15,576 nt of DNA from the NCBI GenBank assembly GCA_964644465.1, contig CAZXVU010000045.1, positions 1 through 15,576 on the forward strand, read 5' to 3'. This stretch comes from CAZXVU01 sp964644465. GTDB taxonomy: Bacteria > Chlamydiota > Chlamydiia > Chlamydiales > SM23-39. The stretch's first letter is position 1, and every line of letters begins with the position of its first letter. Positions 1 through 6,751 of this stretch are shown piece after piece. The notes under the pieces were generated by a model. It saw only the letters and a list, made by a program, of their open reading frames with translations. It was not told the DNA's origin and ran no database searches. Both the position numbers and the translations under genes were made by a program.

Positions 1-53
1 CCTGCGACCGCCCGCTTAGAAGGCGGGTGCTCTATCCACTGAGCTATCAATCC
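1..53 (-). tRNA. tRNA-Arg (anticodon TCT), 3' part outside the window
   Basis: Read on the minus strand from position 53, the sequence folds as a tRNA: a 7-base acceptor 5' strand (53-47), a 4-bp D stem (GCTC/GAGC), a 5-bp anticodon stem (CCCGC/GCGGG) around the 7-base loop CTTCTAA, a 5-base variable loop and the first five bases of the T arm. The anticodon TCT lies at 18-20 (written AGA on the plus strand) and decodes AGA arginine codons. The T loop and the 3' acceptor strand lie beyond the left edge, so acceptor pairing cannot be checked. It is divergent from the peptidase gene at 173. Confidence 0.93.
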
Positions 54-63
54 ATGACTTAAT

Positions 64-92
64 AATTTACCTGCTGGCAGGGTATTTGACAA
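64..92 (-). promoter_or_regulatory. Probable sigma-70-type promoter of the tRNA-Arg gene
   Basis: On the minus strand a -35 box TTGTCA (87-92, five of six consensus bases) is followed by a 17-base spacer and a -10 box TAAATT (64-69, four of six). This puts the transcription start a few bases upstream of the mature tRNA 5' end at 53. The plus strand of the same site carries a perfect TTGACA at 86-91, which could serve the divergent peptidase gene, but I see no convincing -10 for that direction. The rest of the 54-172 gap holds only an AAGGT ribosome binding site at 163-167 for the gene at 173. Confidence 0.55.
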
Positions 93-172
93 GACTGGGA
101 AAAAGCCTTGCATTTAACCATGCCCTCTTTTTATTGTGTTCCGTTTCTTAAAGATCAAGACCAAGGTATAGA

Positions 173-1618
173 ATGATTCGGTTCCTTTTCATTTCTCTGT
201 TGCTCTCAATTTCTTTATTTTCAGAAGACAAAATCACAAGCCATCTCATCCAGCTTGAATCAGGTCCTTTGGCCTATAAAGCAACAGTTGGAACGCTCTC
301 TGCCCGCGATAAAAAAGGGGATATTAAGGGAGATATCGGCTATACCGCCTATATCATGGAAGGCTCCCCATCAAACCGCCCTATAACTTTTGCATTTAAT
401 GGAGGGCCTGGATCCTCCTCTGTGTGGCTCCATTTAGGGGCAATCGGCCCTCGCCGCATTGTGCTTCCGGAAGAGGGGCAGTCCATTACACCCCCATATC
501 GTATTACAGACAACTTAGAGACAATCCTCGACCTCACTGATTTGGTATTTATCGACCCAATCGGCAGCGGTTTCAGCAAAGCCAACTCTCTTGATGACGC
601 TAAACCATTTTACGATCTTGTCGGCGATATCCATGCGATCGGCGATTTTATCCATGATTACATCAGTGCAAACAACCGTTGGAACTCCCCCAAATATCTC
701 GCAGGTGAAAGCTATGGGACATTGCGAGCATCTGGTTTAGCCGAATATCTCCAAAATGAACATTCGATGTATTTGAACGGTATCGCATTGATCTCCTGCG
801 CCATCGATTTTCAAACATTTTTCTTCGCCCGCCATACCGATAACCAACTCCCCTACTTTTTATCTTTCCCCACTTATGCTGCAACTGCATGGCATCATGG
901 CAGATATCGCCCTGAAGCAACGATCAAAGAAGTGGTAGACGACGCTCTTAGCTTTGTTTATGAAACATATGTTCCCGTTCTTTTCCGCAACTCTTCTTTA
1001 AACAAAGCCGAAAAAGAAACTCTCTACGATAAGATCGCCGAGCTGAGCGGCCTCCGTTTCGAAACCGTGCGCAGGCATAAAGGAAAAATCAACGAAAGAC
1101 TCTTTCTCACTGAGTTTTTTGCTGATGAAAATAAAGTGCTCGGCATGTACGACACCCGCCTAACAGCGGAAGTAACCGATCCAGCTTATGTCGATTTCTT
1201 TCAAGATCCCAGCGTCAGTTCCATTGGAGGAATCATCGGCGGCGCTTTTCATGAATACATTCAGAATGAACTCGACTTTTCCCCTTCTAAATACACATTC
1301 CTTTCCTTCGAAGCGTATGAGAATTGGAATTTCTTTAGCCGCACACCCTGGGGATATCCAAATCTCATGAGCTCTCTCCGCAATGCGATGGTCGTCAATC
1401 CGAAAATGAAAGTATTTGTCGCTTCCGGCTATTACGACTGCGTAACCCCTTTTGGAGCGACTGAATATTGTTTTGACCACCTGGATCTTCCTGACTCTTA
1501 TAAAGAGAACGTCCAGATGGAATACTACGAAGGGGGACACATGTATTATCTCAACCCGCTGGCTCGAAAAAAATTCAAACAAGACCTGATCCAATTTTAT
1601 CAACAGTCGCAACTTTAA
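173..1618 (+). CDS. Secreted S10-family serine carboxypeptidase (paralogue 1)
   Basis: A 481-residue alpha/beta-hydrolase peptidase of the S10 (serine carboxypeptidase) family, expected to remove C-terminal residues from peptides outside the cytoplasm. Residues 1-17 form a signal peptide: MIRF, a hydrophobic core, then a likely cut after LFS. The family motif NGGPGSSS is at 76-83 (oxyanion hole and substrate carboxylate binding). The nucleophile elbow GESYG has Ser180, and the other triad members are Asp422 (SGYYDCVTPF) and His456 (EGGHMYYL). All key residues are present, so it should be active. The ATG at 173 has AAGGT five bases upstream. It is the first gene of a probable five-gene operon and lies 9 bases before a paralogue. 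The exact substrate and final location (periplasm or beyond) are not shown by the sequence. Confidence 0.88.
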   Translation: MIRFLFISLLLSISLFSEDKITSHLIQLESGPLAYKATVGTLSARDKKGDIKGDIGYTAYIMEGSPSNRPITFAFNGGPGSSSVWLHLGAIGPRRIVLPEEGQSITPPYRITDNLETILDLTDLVFIDPIGSGFSKANSLDDAKPFYDLVGDIHAIGDFIHDYISANNRWNSPKYLAGESYGTLRASGLAEYLQNEHSMYLNGIALISCAIDFQTFFFARHTDNQLPYFLSFPTYAATAWHHGRYRPEATIKEVVDDALSFVYETYVPVLFRNSSLNKAEKETLYDKIAELSGLRFETVRRHKGKINERLFLTEFFADENKVLGMYDTRLTAEVTDPAYVDFFQDPSVSSIGGIIGGAFHEYIQNELDFSPSKYTFLSFEAYENWNFFSRTPWGYPNLMSSLRNAMVVNPKMKVFVASGYYDCVTPFGATEYCFDHLDLPDSYKENVQMEYYEGGHMYYLNPLARKKFKQDLIQFYQQSQL

Positions 1619-1627
1619 AGGTGCTGC

Positions 1628-3076
1628 ATGCGCGCTTTGCTTTTCATTTTTTTCGCAGCTTCCCTCTTCGCAGAAGAGGAAAATGGGAACCTTTCCCATT
1701 TCAACATCACAAACCATACGATGCAATTGGAAAGCGGCCCCCTCAACTATACAGCAATCACAGGGACTCTGCCTCTGATCAATGATGAGGGAGAGATCAC
1801 CGCGGAAATTTTTTTTATCGGCTATAAAAAAGACGGCGAGCAGGACCGGCCTGTCACTTTCTTTTTCCCTGGAGGCCCGGGAGGCGCTGCAACCTATAAG
1901 TCGATCGCTACCTTCGGACCGCGCCGCATCCTGACTGCCGGAGAAGGAAGGACCACGCTTCCACCCTATAAATTCATCGACAATCCTGAAACCCTTCTGG
2001 AATTCACAGACCTTGTTTTCGTCGATCCCGTGAACTGCGGATTCAGCAGAGCCACAGAACATGCGGAGCTTTCCTATTTTTATAGCGTCGATGGAGACAT
2101 CAATTCTCTCGGTGAATTTGTGCGCACTTTTGTCGCTACTTTCGAGTGCTGGAATTGTCCTAAATATCTTGCCGGAGGAAGCTATGGCACTCCTCGATGC
2201 TGCGGACTTGCTTTGAACCTCCTGCATTACGACATTGTTGTCAGCGGAGTGATCCTTCACGGCTGCGCTCTCGATTTTTCCGCTCTTCAATCTGAAAGAG
2301 ACCGAGCTCTTGGAGATCTTCTGCTCATCCCTACATTTGCAGCAACAGCTTGGTACCACGATCGTCTTTGGCCAGAAAAATCTCTCTCCGAGGTCATCGA
2401 TTACGCACGCCGCTTTGCCTATGATGAATATGCTCCCGTCATGCTGCAGCCAACGCGATTGAGTCCCTTTGAAAAAGAGGCCTTTTATCAGAGACTTTCA
2501 GAACTTATTGGTCTTCCCATCGCTACCATCCAACGCTACAATGGCCGAATCGACGAAATGACCTATTGCTCCGAATTTTTCGCTCCCGAAAGAAAACGGC
2601 TCGGAGGAAAAGATACCCGATATATCGGAGACGTCAGTTTCATCGATCCCGATGAGGATTTCGATCCGAGTTATCTCGATTCTCTAGGCATTGAATGCGC
2701 CTTCAATGTCTATCTTCAAAAAGAACTCGAGACGAGCTATCCCCTAAATGAATATATCGGATTTTCAAGAGAAGCACTTTACAATTGGCGGTTTTCTACC
2801 TACGATTCCCGCGGCGAGCCCAATCTTTTCCAAAGGCTTCGGCTTGCCCTCACGATCAATCCGCTCCTTAAAGTCTTTGTCGGCTCAGGGTATTACGATA
2901 GCCGAACTCCTTTCGCGGCTACAGAATACACCTTCGACCATCTCGATCTGCCAATTTCCTATAAAGAGAATCTTCAATTTGAATATTATGAGGCAGGTCA
3001 TGGGTTTATCCTCGATTACCCATCGCTGAAAAAAATAAAACAGGACCTCGTCCGTTTTTATGGAAAAACTCCTTAA
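1628..3076 (+). CDS. S10-like serine hydrolase, diverged tandem paralogue 2
   Basis: A 482-residue paralogue of the preceding gene, alignable over its whole length with, by eye, nearly half the residues shared. It therefore arose by tandem duplication. The signal peptide covers residues 1-15, with a likely cut after SLFA. The triad is intact: Ser185 in GGSYG, Asp424 in SGYYDSRTPF and His458 in EAGHGF. The substrate site differs: the usual NGGPGSS reads PGGPGGA (81-87), and GESYG reads GGSYG (Glu to Gly at 184). In yeast carboxypeptidase Y the equivalent Asn and Glu bind the substrate C-terminal carboxylate. The protein is thus probably catalytic but with changed specificity, possibly an amidase, esterase or acyltransferase. 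The ribosome binding site AAAGGTG overlaps the stop codon of the first paralogue. The 3' end overlaps dapB by 17 bases. Confidence 0.83.
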   Translation: MRALLFIFFAASLFAEEENGNLSHFNITNHTMQLESGPLNYTAITGTLPLINDEGEITAEIFFIGYKKDGEQDRPVTFFFPGGPGGAATYKSIATFGPRRILTAGEGRTTLPPYKFIDNPETLLEFTDLVFVDPVNCGFSRATEHAELSYFYSVDGDINSLGEFVRTFVATFECWNCPKYLAGGSYGTPRCCGLALNLLHYDIVVSGVILHGCALDFSALQSERDRALGDLLLIPTFAATAWYHDRLWPEKSLSEVIDYARRFAYDEYAPVMLQPTRLSPFEKEAFYQRLSELIGLPIATIQRYNGRIDEMTYCSEFFAPERKRLGGKDTRYIGDVSFIDPDEDFDPSYLDSLGIECAFNVYLQKELETSYPLNEYIGFSREALYNWRFSTYDSRGEPNLFQRLRLALTINPLLKVFVGSGYYDSRTPFAATEYTFDHLDLPISYKENLQFEYYEAGHGFILDYPSLKKIKQDLVRFYGKTP

Positions 3077-3725
3077 AATAGTTCTTATTGGACCTGGGAG
3101 ACTTGGGCATGCAATTGCTGTCCTTGCTTCCCAAGATCCTTCCCTCCAAATCAGTGCAACCCTTTGCCGAACTTCTGAAAGGTCAGCTCTCTCTTGCGAT
3201 ATTCTTCTCGACGTCTCTCTTGCCTCTGCCCTTGCTGCAAACATCAAACTGGCCCTTTCTCTCAAAAAACCCATTGTCATCGGCACCACCGGCCTTTCGC
3301 CAAACGATCATGACCTTCTCCTAAATGCCTCTAGCCAAATCCCTATCTTTTATGCTCCCAATTTCAGCCTTGGCATGGCCCTGATGCGCAAGCTTGCGGC
3401 CCTCGCTTCAAACCATTTAAAAAATGCCTCTATCGACCTCATAGAAACGCATCATTCACAAAAAAAAGATGCCCCCAGCGGCTCTGCCTTGGCTCTCGCC
3501 AAAACCATCGACTTGCCAGTCAACATCCATTCCCTGAGGTCGGGCAAAATCATCGGCGAGCATACCCTCCTCTTCAATACGCCCGAAGAGCGGATCACCA
3601 TTTCCCATGAAGCCCACTCCCGAGACGCTTTCGCTCGAGGAGCCCTTGCAGCGGTCCATTTCCTCTCCTCCCGACCCCCAGGACTTTATGGCATGGACGA
3701 TTTGCTGTTGTGCCATATGCCATAG
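3060..3725 (+). CDS. dapB: 4-hydroxy-tetrahydrodipicolinate reductase
   Basis: A cytoplasmic NAD(P)H-dependent reductase that converts 4-hydroxy-tetrahydrodipicolinate to tetrahydrodipicolinate, the substrate of DapL, in the diaminopimelate/lysine pathway. The N-terminus has a Rossmann glycine loop (VLIGPGRLGHAIA, 8-20). The catalytic signature ETHHSQKKDAPSGSAL (129-144) carries His131/His132 and Lys135, matching the HHRHK-DAPSGTA block of E. coli DapB. IGTTG (74-78) and the C-terminal SREAF-like SRDAFARGAL are also family features. At 221 residues it is shorter than the usual 240-270; the shortening appears to lie in the N-terminal domain loops. The ATG at 3060 lies inside the 3' end of the peptidase gene, which implies translational coupling. 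dapL follows after 35 bases, so two sequential pathway enzymes are adjacent. Confidence 0.92.
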   Translation: MEKLLKIVLIGPGRLGHAIAVLASQDPSLQISATLCRTSERSALSCDILLDVSLASALAANIKLALSLKKPIVIGTTGLSPNDHDLLLNASSQIPIFYAPNFSLGMALMRKLAALASNHLKNASIDLIETHHSQKKDAPSGSALALAKTIDLPVNIHSLRSGKIIGEHTLLFNTPEERITISHEAHSRDAFARGALAAVHFLSSRPPGLYGMDDLLLCHMP

Positions 3726-3748
3726 AGGATTATCCTATATGGATCTTC

Positions 3749-3755
3749 AAAGGGA
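3749..3755 (+). promoter_or_regulatory. Ribosome binding site that fixes the dapL start
   Basis: AAAGGGA ends five bases before the ATG at 3761. The reading frame is open further upstream to an ATG at 3710, but that ATG lies inside dapB, and the extra 17 residues (ending in IFKGTF) have no counterpart in DapL proteins, which begin with MVKxN. The 3761 start is therefore preferred. Confidence 0.7.
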
Positions 3756-3760
3756 CTTTC

Positions 3761-4978
3761 ATGGTTAAACTCAACCACCACTATCAAAAACTATCTGGCC
3801 AATATCTCTTCACCGAAATCGAAAAGCGGATCGCCTCTCTCAAAGCGAAAACTCCCGATGCTCCCCTGATCAATCTAGGGATCGGCGATGTGACAAAACC
3901 TCTCACTCCTTCAATCGTCTCTGCTTTAACAGCAGCAGCCCAGGAGATGGGAGAGAAAAAAACATTCCGCGGATACGGTCCTTCGGAAGGATATCTCTTT
4001 CTCCGGCAGCTAATCGCTGAAAATGATTATAAAAATCTGAAGATCTCTCCTGACGAAGTATTTATTTCCGATGGAGCCAATACCGACCTCTCAAACCTTC
4101 AGGAAATTTTCGCTCTCGACAACCGCGTTGCAGTGCCAGATCCAACTTACCCCGTTTATCTCGATACGAATGTGATGGCAGGCCGCACCAGGCTTCCCTT
4201 AAAAACGGGCCGCTACGGAGGCATCACCTATCTTCCCTGCACAGAAAAAAACCAATTCAAAGCAGAACCGCCCAATTGCCATACTGACCTGATCTATCTT
4301 TGCTCTCCGAATAATCCTACAGGAGCCGCTCTCGACAGAAACCTGTTGAAGAAATGGGTCGAGTATGCGCATGAACATCAGGCCGTGATCATTTTAGATG
4401 GCGCCTACGAAGCCTTCATCACCTCGGAAAATACGCCCCATTCCATTTATGAAATTGAAGGCGCTAAAGAAGTTGCTATCGAAGTGAGAAGCTTTTCCAA
4501 ATCGGCCGGTTTTACCGGATTGAGATGTTCTTATACCGTGATCCCCCATCAGCTCAAAATCCAAGATGCAGGATCCATTCACAAACTCAATTCTCTCTGG
4601 AAGAGACGCGTCGATACGAAGTCCAACGGAGTTTCTTACCCGATTCAAAAAGCGGCAGCTGCAACTTTTTCTCCAAGCGGACAAAAAGAAGTGAGAGAAC
4701 TTGTAAAAGGCTACAGCGAAAGGGCCCACTTTTTGCGCGACGGCCTTTCTAAACTAGGCTATACAGTTTTTGGCGGTACAGACGCTCCTTATATTTGGTG
4801 CAAGACACCCAAAAACATCGATTCCTGGAAATTTTTCGATATGCTGTTAGAAAAAGCGCATTTGGTCGCTTTGCCAGGCAGAGGTTTCGGAACTTTTGGA
4901 GAAGGATATGTCCGTTTCTCCGCTTATGGCGAATCTACAGCCATTGCGGAAGGGCTCCTTCGTTTAAAAACACTATGA
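3761..4978 (+). CDS. dapL: LL-diaminopimelate aminotransferase
   Basis: A PLP-dependent class I/II (fold type I) aminotransferase, 405 residues from the chosen start. It converts tetrahydrodipicolinate plus glutamate directly to LL-diaminopimelate, bypassing the succinylase and acetylase steps. This DapL route is characteristic of Chlamydiae, plants and some other bacteria. Features: MVKLNHHYQKLSGQYLF at the N-terminus, GIGDVTKPL (40-48), substrate loop RGYGPSEGY (70-78), CSPNNPTGA (181-189), DGAYEAF (213-219), the PLP lysine Lys247 in SFSKSAGFTGLRC, and the carboxylate-binding Arg385 in VRFSAYG. The length matches the family (about 395-410). The stop codon overlaps the ATG of the next gene (ATGA at 4975-4978), so the two are probably translationally coupled. 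Co-localisation with dapB supports the function. Confidence 0.95.
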   Translation: MVKLNHHYQKLSGQYLFTEIEKRIASLKAKTPDAPLINLGIGDVTKPLTPSIVSALTAAAQEMGEKKTFRGYGPSEGYLFLRQLIAENDYKNLKISPDEVFISDGANTDLSNLQEIFALDNRVAVPDPTYPVYLDTNVMAGRTRLPLKTGRYGGITYLPCTEKNQFKAEPPNCHTDLIYLCSPNNPTGAALDRNLLKKWVEYAHEHQAVIILDGAYEAFITSENTPHSIYEIEGAKEVAIEVRSFSKSAGFTGLRCSYTVIPHQLKIQDAGSIHKLNSLWKRRVDTKSNGVSYPIQKAAAATFSPSGQKEVRELVKGYSERAHFLRDGLSKLGYTVFGGTDAPYIWCKTPKNIDSWKFFDMLLEKAHLVALPGRGFGTFGEGYVRFSAYGESTAIAEGLLRLKTL

Positions 4979-5634
4979 AAACAACCATCACGGCGCAACA
5001 AGCCTCTTTTTTTACGCAAAACGGCTACATAGAATTCGAGGGAATCGCGTTCGATCCTCAATCCCTATTTGAATCGTGCAAAAAGCTTCTCGCTACACGC
5101 CTCCATATCGATCCTGTGAAACTCTCCCAAAAAACACCCCTCGATCTCTACACAGCGGGCCGCGATCTTTGGCGCCAAGAAAGCGATCTACAAACGCTTC
5201 TTTTGCGCAAAGTCGCCCCCATTGCTATGGCTCTCACAAGCAAAAACCAGCTCCGTGTAGCATGCGATCAATGGATTCCTGCGGAAACGAATTGGGAAAA
5301 ACCGTTCCCCTCTAAGGAGCTTTTCAGCATTCAAGGGGTCGCTATTTGCTTCATCATCTCAACAAATGCAAATCCCCTCCCACGCCGTTCGCCACTCGGC
5401 CTGCTGCCTCTTCCTTCGAATCCTAGCAGCATCCTTTTCTTTAAGCCGGAGATCCTGCTTGACTGGCCGCGCCTGAAAAGAATCCCGCCCATCGATCTTT
5501 ATTTGGCCTCCTATGCGCTACCTAACTCTCTCTATATCCAGAATCCCAAAGATCCCTGTACGAATCTCCTGAAGCAATTGGGATATGAATTCGGCGATCC
5601 GCTAAAGAACGAGTTCCACCCCATCGTTAAATAG
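4975..5634 (+). CDS. Unrecognised 219-residue protein, possibly degenerate phytanoyl-CoA dioxygenase-like
   Basis: Starts at the ATG sharing ATGA with the dapL stop and ends in TAA. An in-frame ATG exists upstream at 4795, but it lies wholly inside dapL and is rejected. No signal peptide or membrane segment is visible. The start (FFTQNGYIEFEG, 12-23) and the stretch LWRQESDLQTLLLRKVAPIA with LRVACDQW (65-100) faintly resemble the opening of phytanoyl-CoA dioxygenase (PhyH) proteins, but I see no HxD iron-ligand motif after it. If related, it has probably lost oxygenase activity. The middle is rich in proline and hydrophobic residues. Its position as last gene of the peptidase-dapB-dapL run suggests a link with that pathway, but function is unknown. 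The gene itself is credible because of the coupled start and full-length frame. Confidence 0.7.
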   Translation: MKTTITAQQASFFTQNGYIEFEGIAFDPQSLFESCKKLLATRLHIDPVKLSQKTPLDLYTAGRDLWRQESDLQTLLLRKVAPIAMALTSKNQLRVACDQWIPAETNWEKPFPSKELFSIQGVAICFIISTNANPLPRRSPLGLLPLPSNPSSILFFKPEILLDWPRLKRIPPIDLYLASYALPNSLYIQNPKDPCTNLLKQLGYEFGDPLKNEFHPIVK

Positions 5635-5635
5635 G

Positions 5636-5765
5636 AAATATGAATTAGGAATGCTGAAATGGACGGGGCTTCGCCCCCGCCCCCCAAAAAGTTGAATCGA
5701 TTCTATCGGGGGTGCGGGGGGTGTCCCCCGACGTTCTCAGCATTCAGCATTCCTACTTCCTAATT
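5636..5765. repeat. Long imperfect palindrome between convergent genes (terminator or palindromic repeat)
   Basis: The outer arms 5646-5658 and 5743-5755 (TAGGAATGCTGAA and its complement) are a perfect 13-bp inverted repeat. Pairing continues outward to 5636/5765 with a few mismatches. The inner part has a C-rich left side (5674-5685) opposite a G-rich right side (5708-5721), a small GGGG-CTTCG-CCCC type hairpin (5665-5677), a hairpin CGGGGG...CCCCCG (5707-5730), and a self-complementary GAATCGATTC (5694-5703) near the centre. It fills the whole gap between the plus-strand operon and the minus-strand gene ending at 5766. It could end transcription from both sides. Its size and symmetry also fit a small dispersed palindromic element; no run of T follows the stems in the usual terminator form. 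Confidence 0.65.
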
Positions 5766-6035
5766 TTAGTTCATGCCCATCCGTTCTTCCACGGAGTGGA
5801 GAATGGCGGCTGCAATCAATTGACCCGAAGCTTCATCCGTCGGATCGATTGCCTCCCCCCCTGCGGCTTCCCAGATAAGCTGATCAATCTTGGTGCGGAT
5901 ATCTGCGGGAAGCTTCAGGAGTCCTTCCACGCCCTCACCGACGCGGCCGAAAAAAAAGGCTTCAGCTACATTCGATTGAAACTGCAATGCTTTTAAATAA
6001 TCTTTCATCGCCTGTGATAATACTTCCGGGCTCAT
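5766..6035 (-). CDS. Hypothetical 89-residue, helix-rich protein
   Basis: A small soluble, acidic, probably all-helical protein; I recognise no family. The N-terminal helix MSPEVLSQAMKDYLKALQF is followed by GRVGEGVEGLLKLPADIRTKIDQLIWEAAGGEA (30-62) and a C-terminal helix ending in RMGMN. There is no signal peptide or membrane segment. The ATG at 6035 overlaps the stop of the preceding gene (ATGA) and has AGGGAG (6042-6047) seven bases upstream, so the two genes are co-translated. The size and pairing resemble secretion chaperone/partner or toxin-antitoxin pairs only in layout; no sequence motif supports either. Confidence 0.72.
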   Translation of the reverse strand: MSPEVLSQAMKDYLKALQFQSNVAEAFFFGRVGEGVEGLLKLPADIRTKIDQLIWEAAGGEAIDPTDEASGQLIAAAILHSVEERMGMN

Positions 6036-6616
6036 TCTGAACTCCCTAGTATAAGTGCATAACGGTAGACTTCCCTTTTCTGAAGATCGCTCAACTCTGC
6101 GAAAGGGAGCAGAGAATTTTGTTGGATGATCTCGTCCGCAACACGATAGATTTGCTGAGCAAAAGGAATCTGAATAGATTCGAGATTTCCCTCTTTGCCC
6201 TCAAGGCTCAATTCTTGAACCAAAGGAAATACATATCGGAAATGGAGATGCTTTACTAATTGCTCAATCTTTTCAATGCCGGGTGATTCTCCGCTTTTCA
6301 GAACTTGGACCCGATCTTCTAGATCGATGATCGACTCAGCGAGTTCGTCGGGAGTCATTTCGTCCCAGTCTTTTGTAAGCTGGACAATACGGTTTGTGAG
6401 TTCATCAGATTGCGCCAAAGGTGCGATTTTGCGGCCAGATAAAGCGCCTTCTTTCCTGGGACTAGAGATTTGCTTCCCAATCAAGCTTGTCTTTTCTGCT
6501 GAACGGACAAACGGATTTGCTAAATCGGTCGTTTCCTCTTCGGGAGGAACATTCCAAAGTTTGTTGAGCTCCAATGAGCTGACTTTTCTCCCTTCCGGGG
6601 GAATAACATAACCCAT
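6032..6616 (-). CDS. Hypothetical 194-residue protein, partner of the 89-residue gene
   Basis: I do not recognise this protein. Residues 1-75 are polar, charged and rich in Pro/Ser/Glu, probably disordered (VIPPEGRKVSS, VPPEEETTD, ISSPRKEGA). From about residue 73 to the end it is predicted helical by eye, with a heptad-like stretch around 86-124 (DELAESIIDLEDRVQVLKSG) and a compact C-terminal helical region ending in YALILGSSE. There is no signal peptide or membrane segment. A polar, flexible N-terminus followed by a helical domain would be compatible with a type III secretion substrate in a chlamydia-like organism, but that is inference only. A very strong ribosome binding site and its own promoter precede it; the 89-residue gene overlaps its stop by four bases. 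Confidence 0.72.
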   Translation of the reverse strand: MGYVIPPEGRKVSSLELNKLWNVPPEEETTDLANPFVRSAEKTSLIGKQISSPRKEGALSGRKIAPLAQSDELTNRIVQLTKDWDEMTPDELAESIIDLEDRVQVLKSGESPGIEKIEQLVKHLHFRYVFPLVQELSLEGKEGNLESIQIPFAQQIYRVADEIIQQNSLLPFAELSDLQKREVYRYALILGSSE

Positions 6617-6620
6617 AAAA

Positions 6621-6627
6621 ACCTCCT
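6621..6627 (-). promoter_or_regulatory. Strong Shine-Dalgarno sequence of the 194-residue gene
   Basis: The minus strand reads AGGAGGT, a near-complete anti-16S match, ending four bases before the ATG at 6616. It is the strongest ribosome binding site in the window and supports this start and substantial expression. Confidence 0.8.
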
Positions 6628-6687
6628 AAACTTATTATCTTATTATTTTATGAGAGGTTATTAACTAAAAACAATTCACCTACTACT

Positions 6688-6716
6688 ATAATACAACAAA
6701 CAGATTAATAACTCAA
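6688..6716 (-). promoter_or_regulatory. Sigma-70-type promoter for the two small unknown genes
   Basis: On the minus strand a -35 box TTGAGT (6711-6716, four of six consensus bases), a 17-base spacer and a -10 box TATTAT (6688-6693, five of six) predict a start near 6681 and a leader of about 65 bases. The surrounding 6617-6751 gap between hemG and the small gene is strongly AT-rich. I see no clear stem plus T-run terminator for hemG in it. Confidence 0.6.
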
Positions 6717-6751
6717 TTAGTAGACATTATTTTAGCAATGATTAAAAAAAT

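Noticed and set aside
86..118. Plus-strand promoter for the peptidase operon from the perfect TTGACA
   Set aside because: No acceptable -10 box occurs 16-18 bases downstream; the site fits the minus-strand tRNA promoter better.
1160..2359. 399-codon open frame on the minus strand across both peptidase genes
   Set aside because: It is antisense to two well-supported S10 genes, shows no recognisable protein family and has unnatural composition; long antisense frames are common opposite such codon usage.
3710..3760. Longer dapL start
   Set aside because: It begins inside dapB, adds residues not found in DapL proteins, and a good ribosome binding site precedes the ATG at 3761.
4795..4974. N-terminal extension of the 219-residue gene to an upstream ATG
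   Set aside because: It lies entirely inside dapL in another frame, is Arg/Phe-rich and lacks a ribosome binding site; the ATGA overlap start is far more likely.
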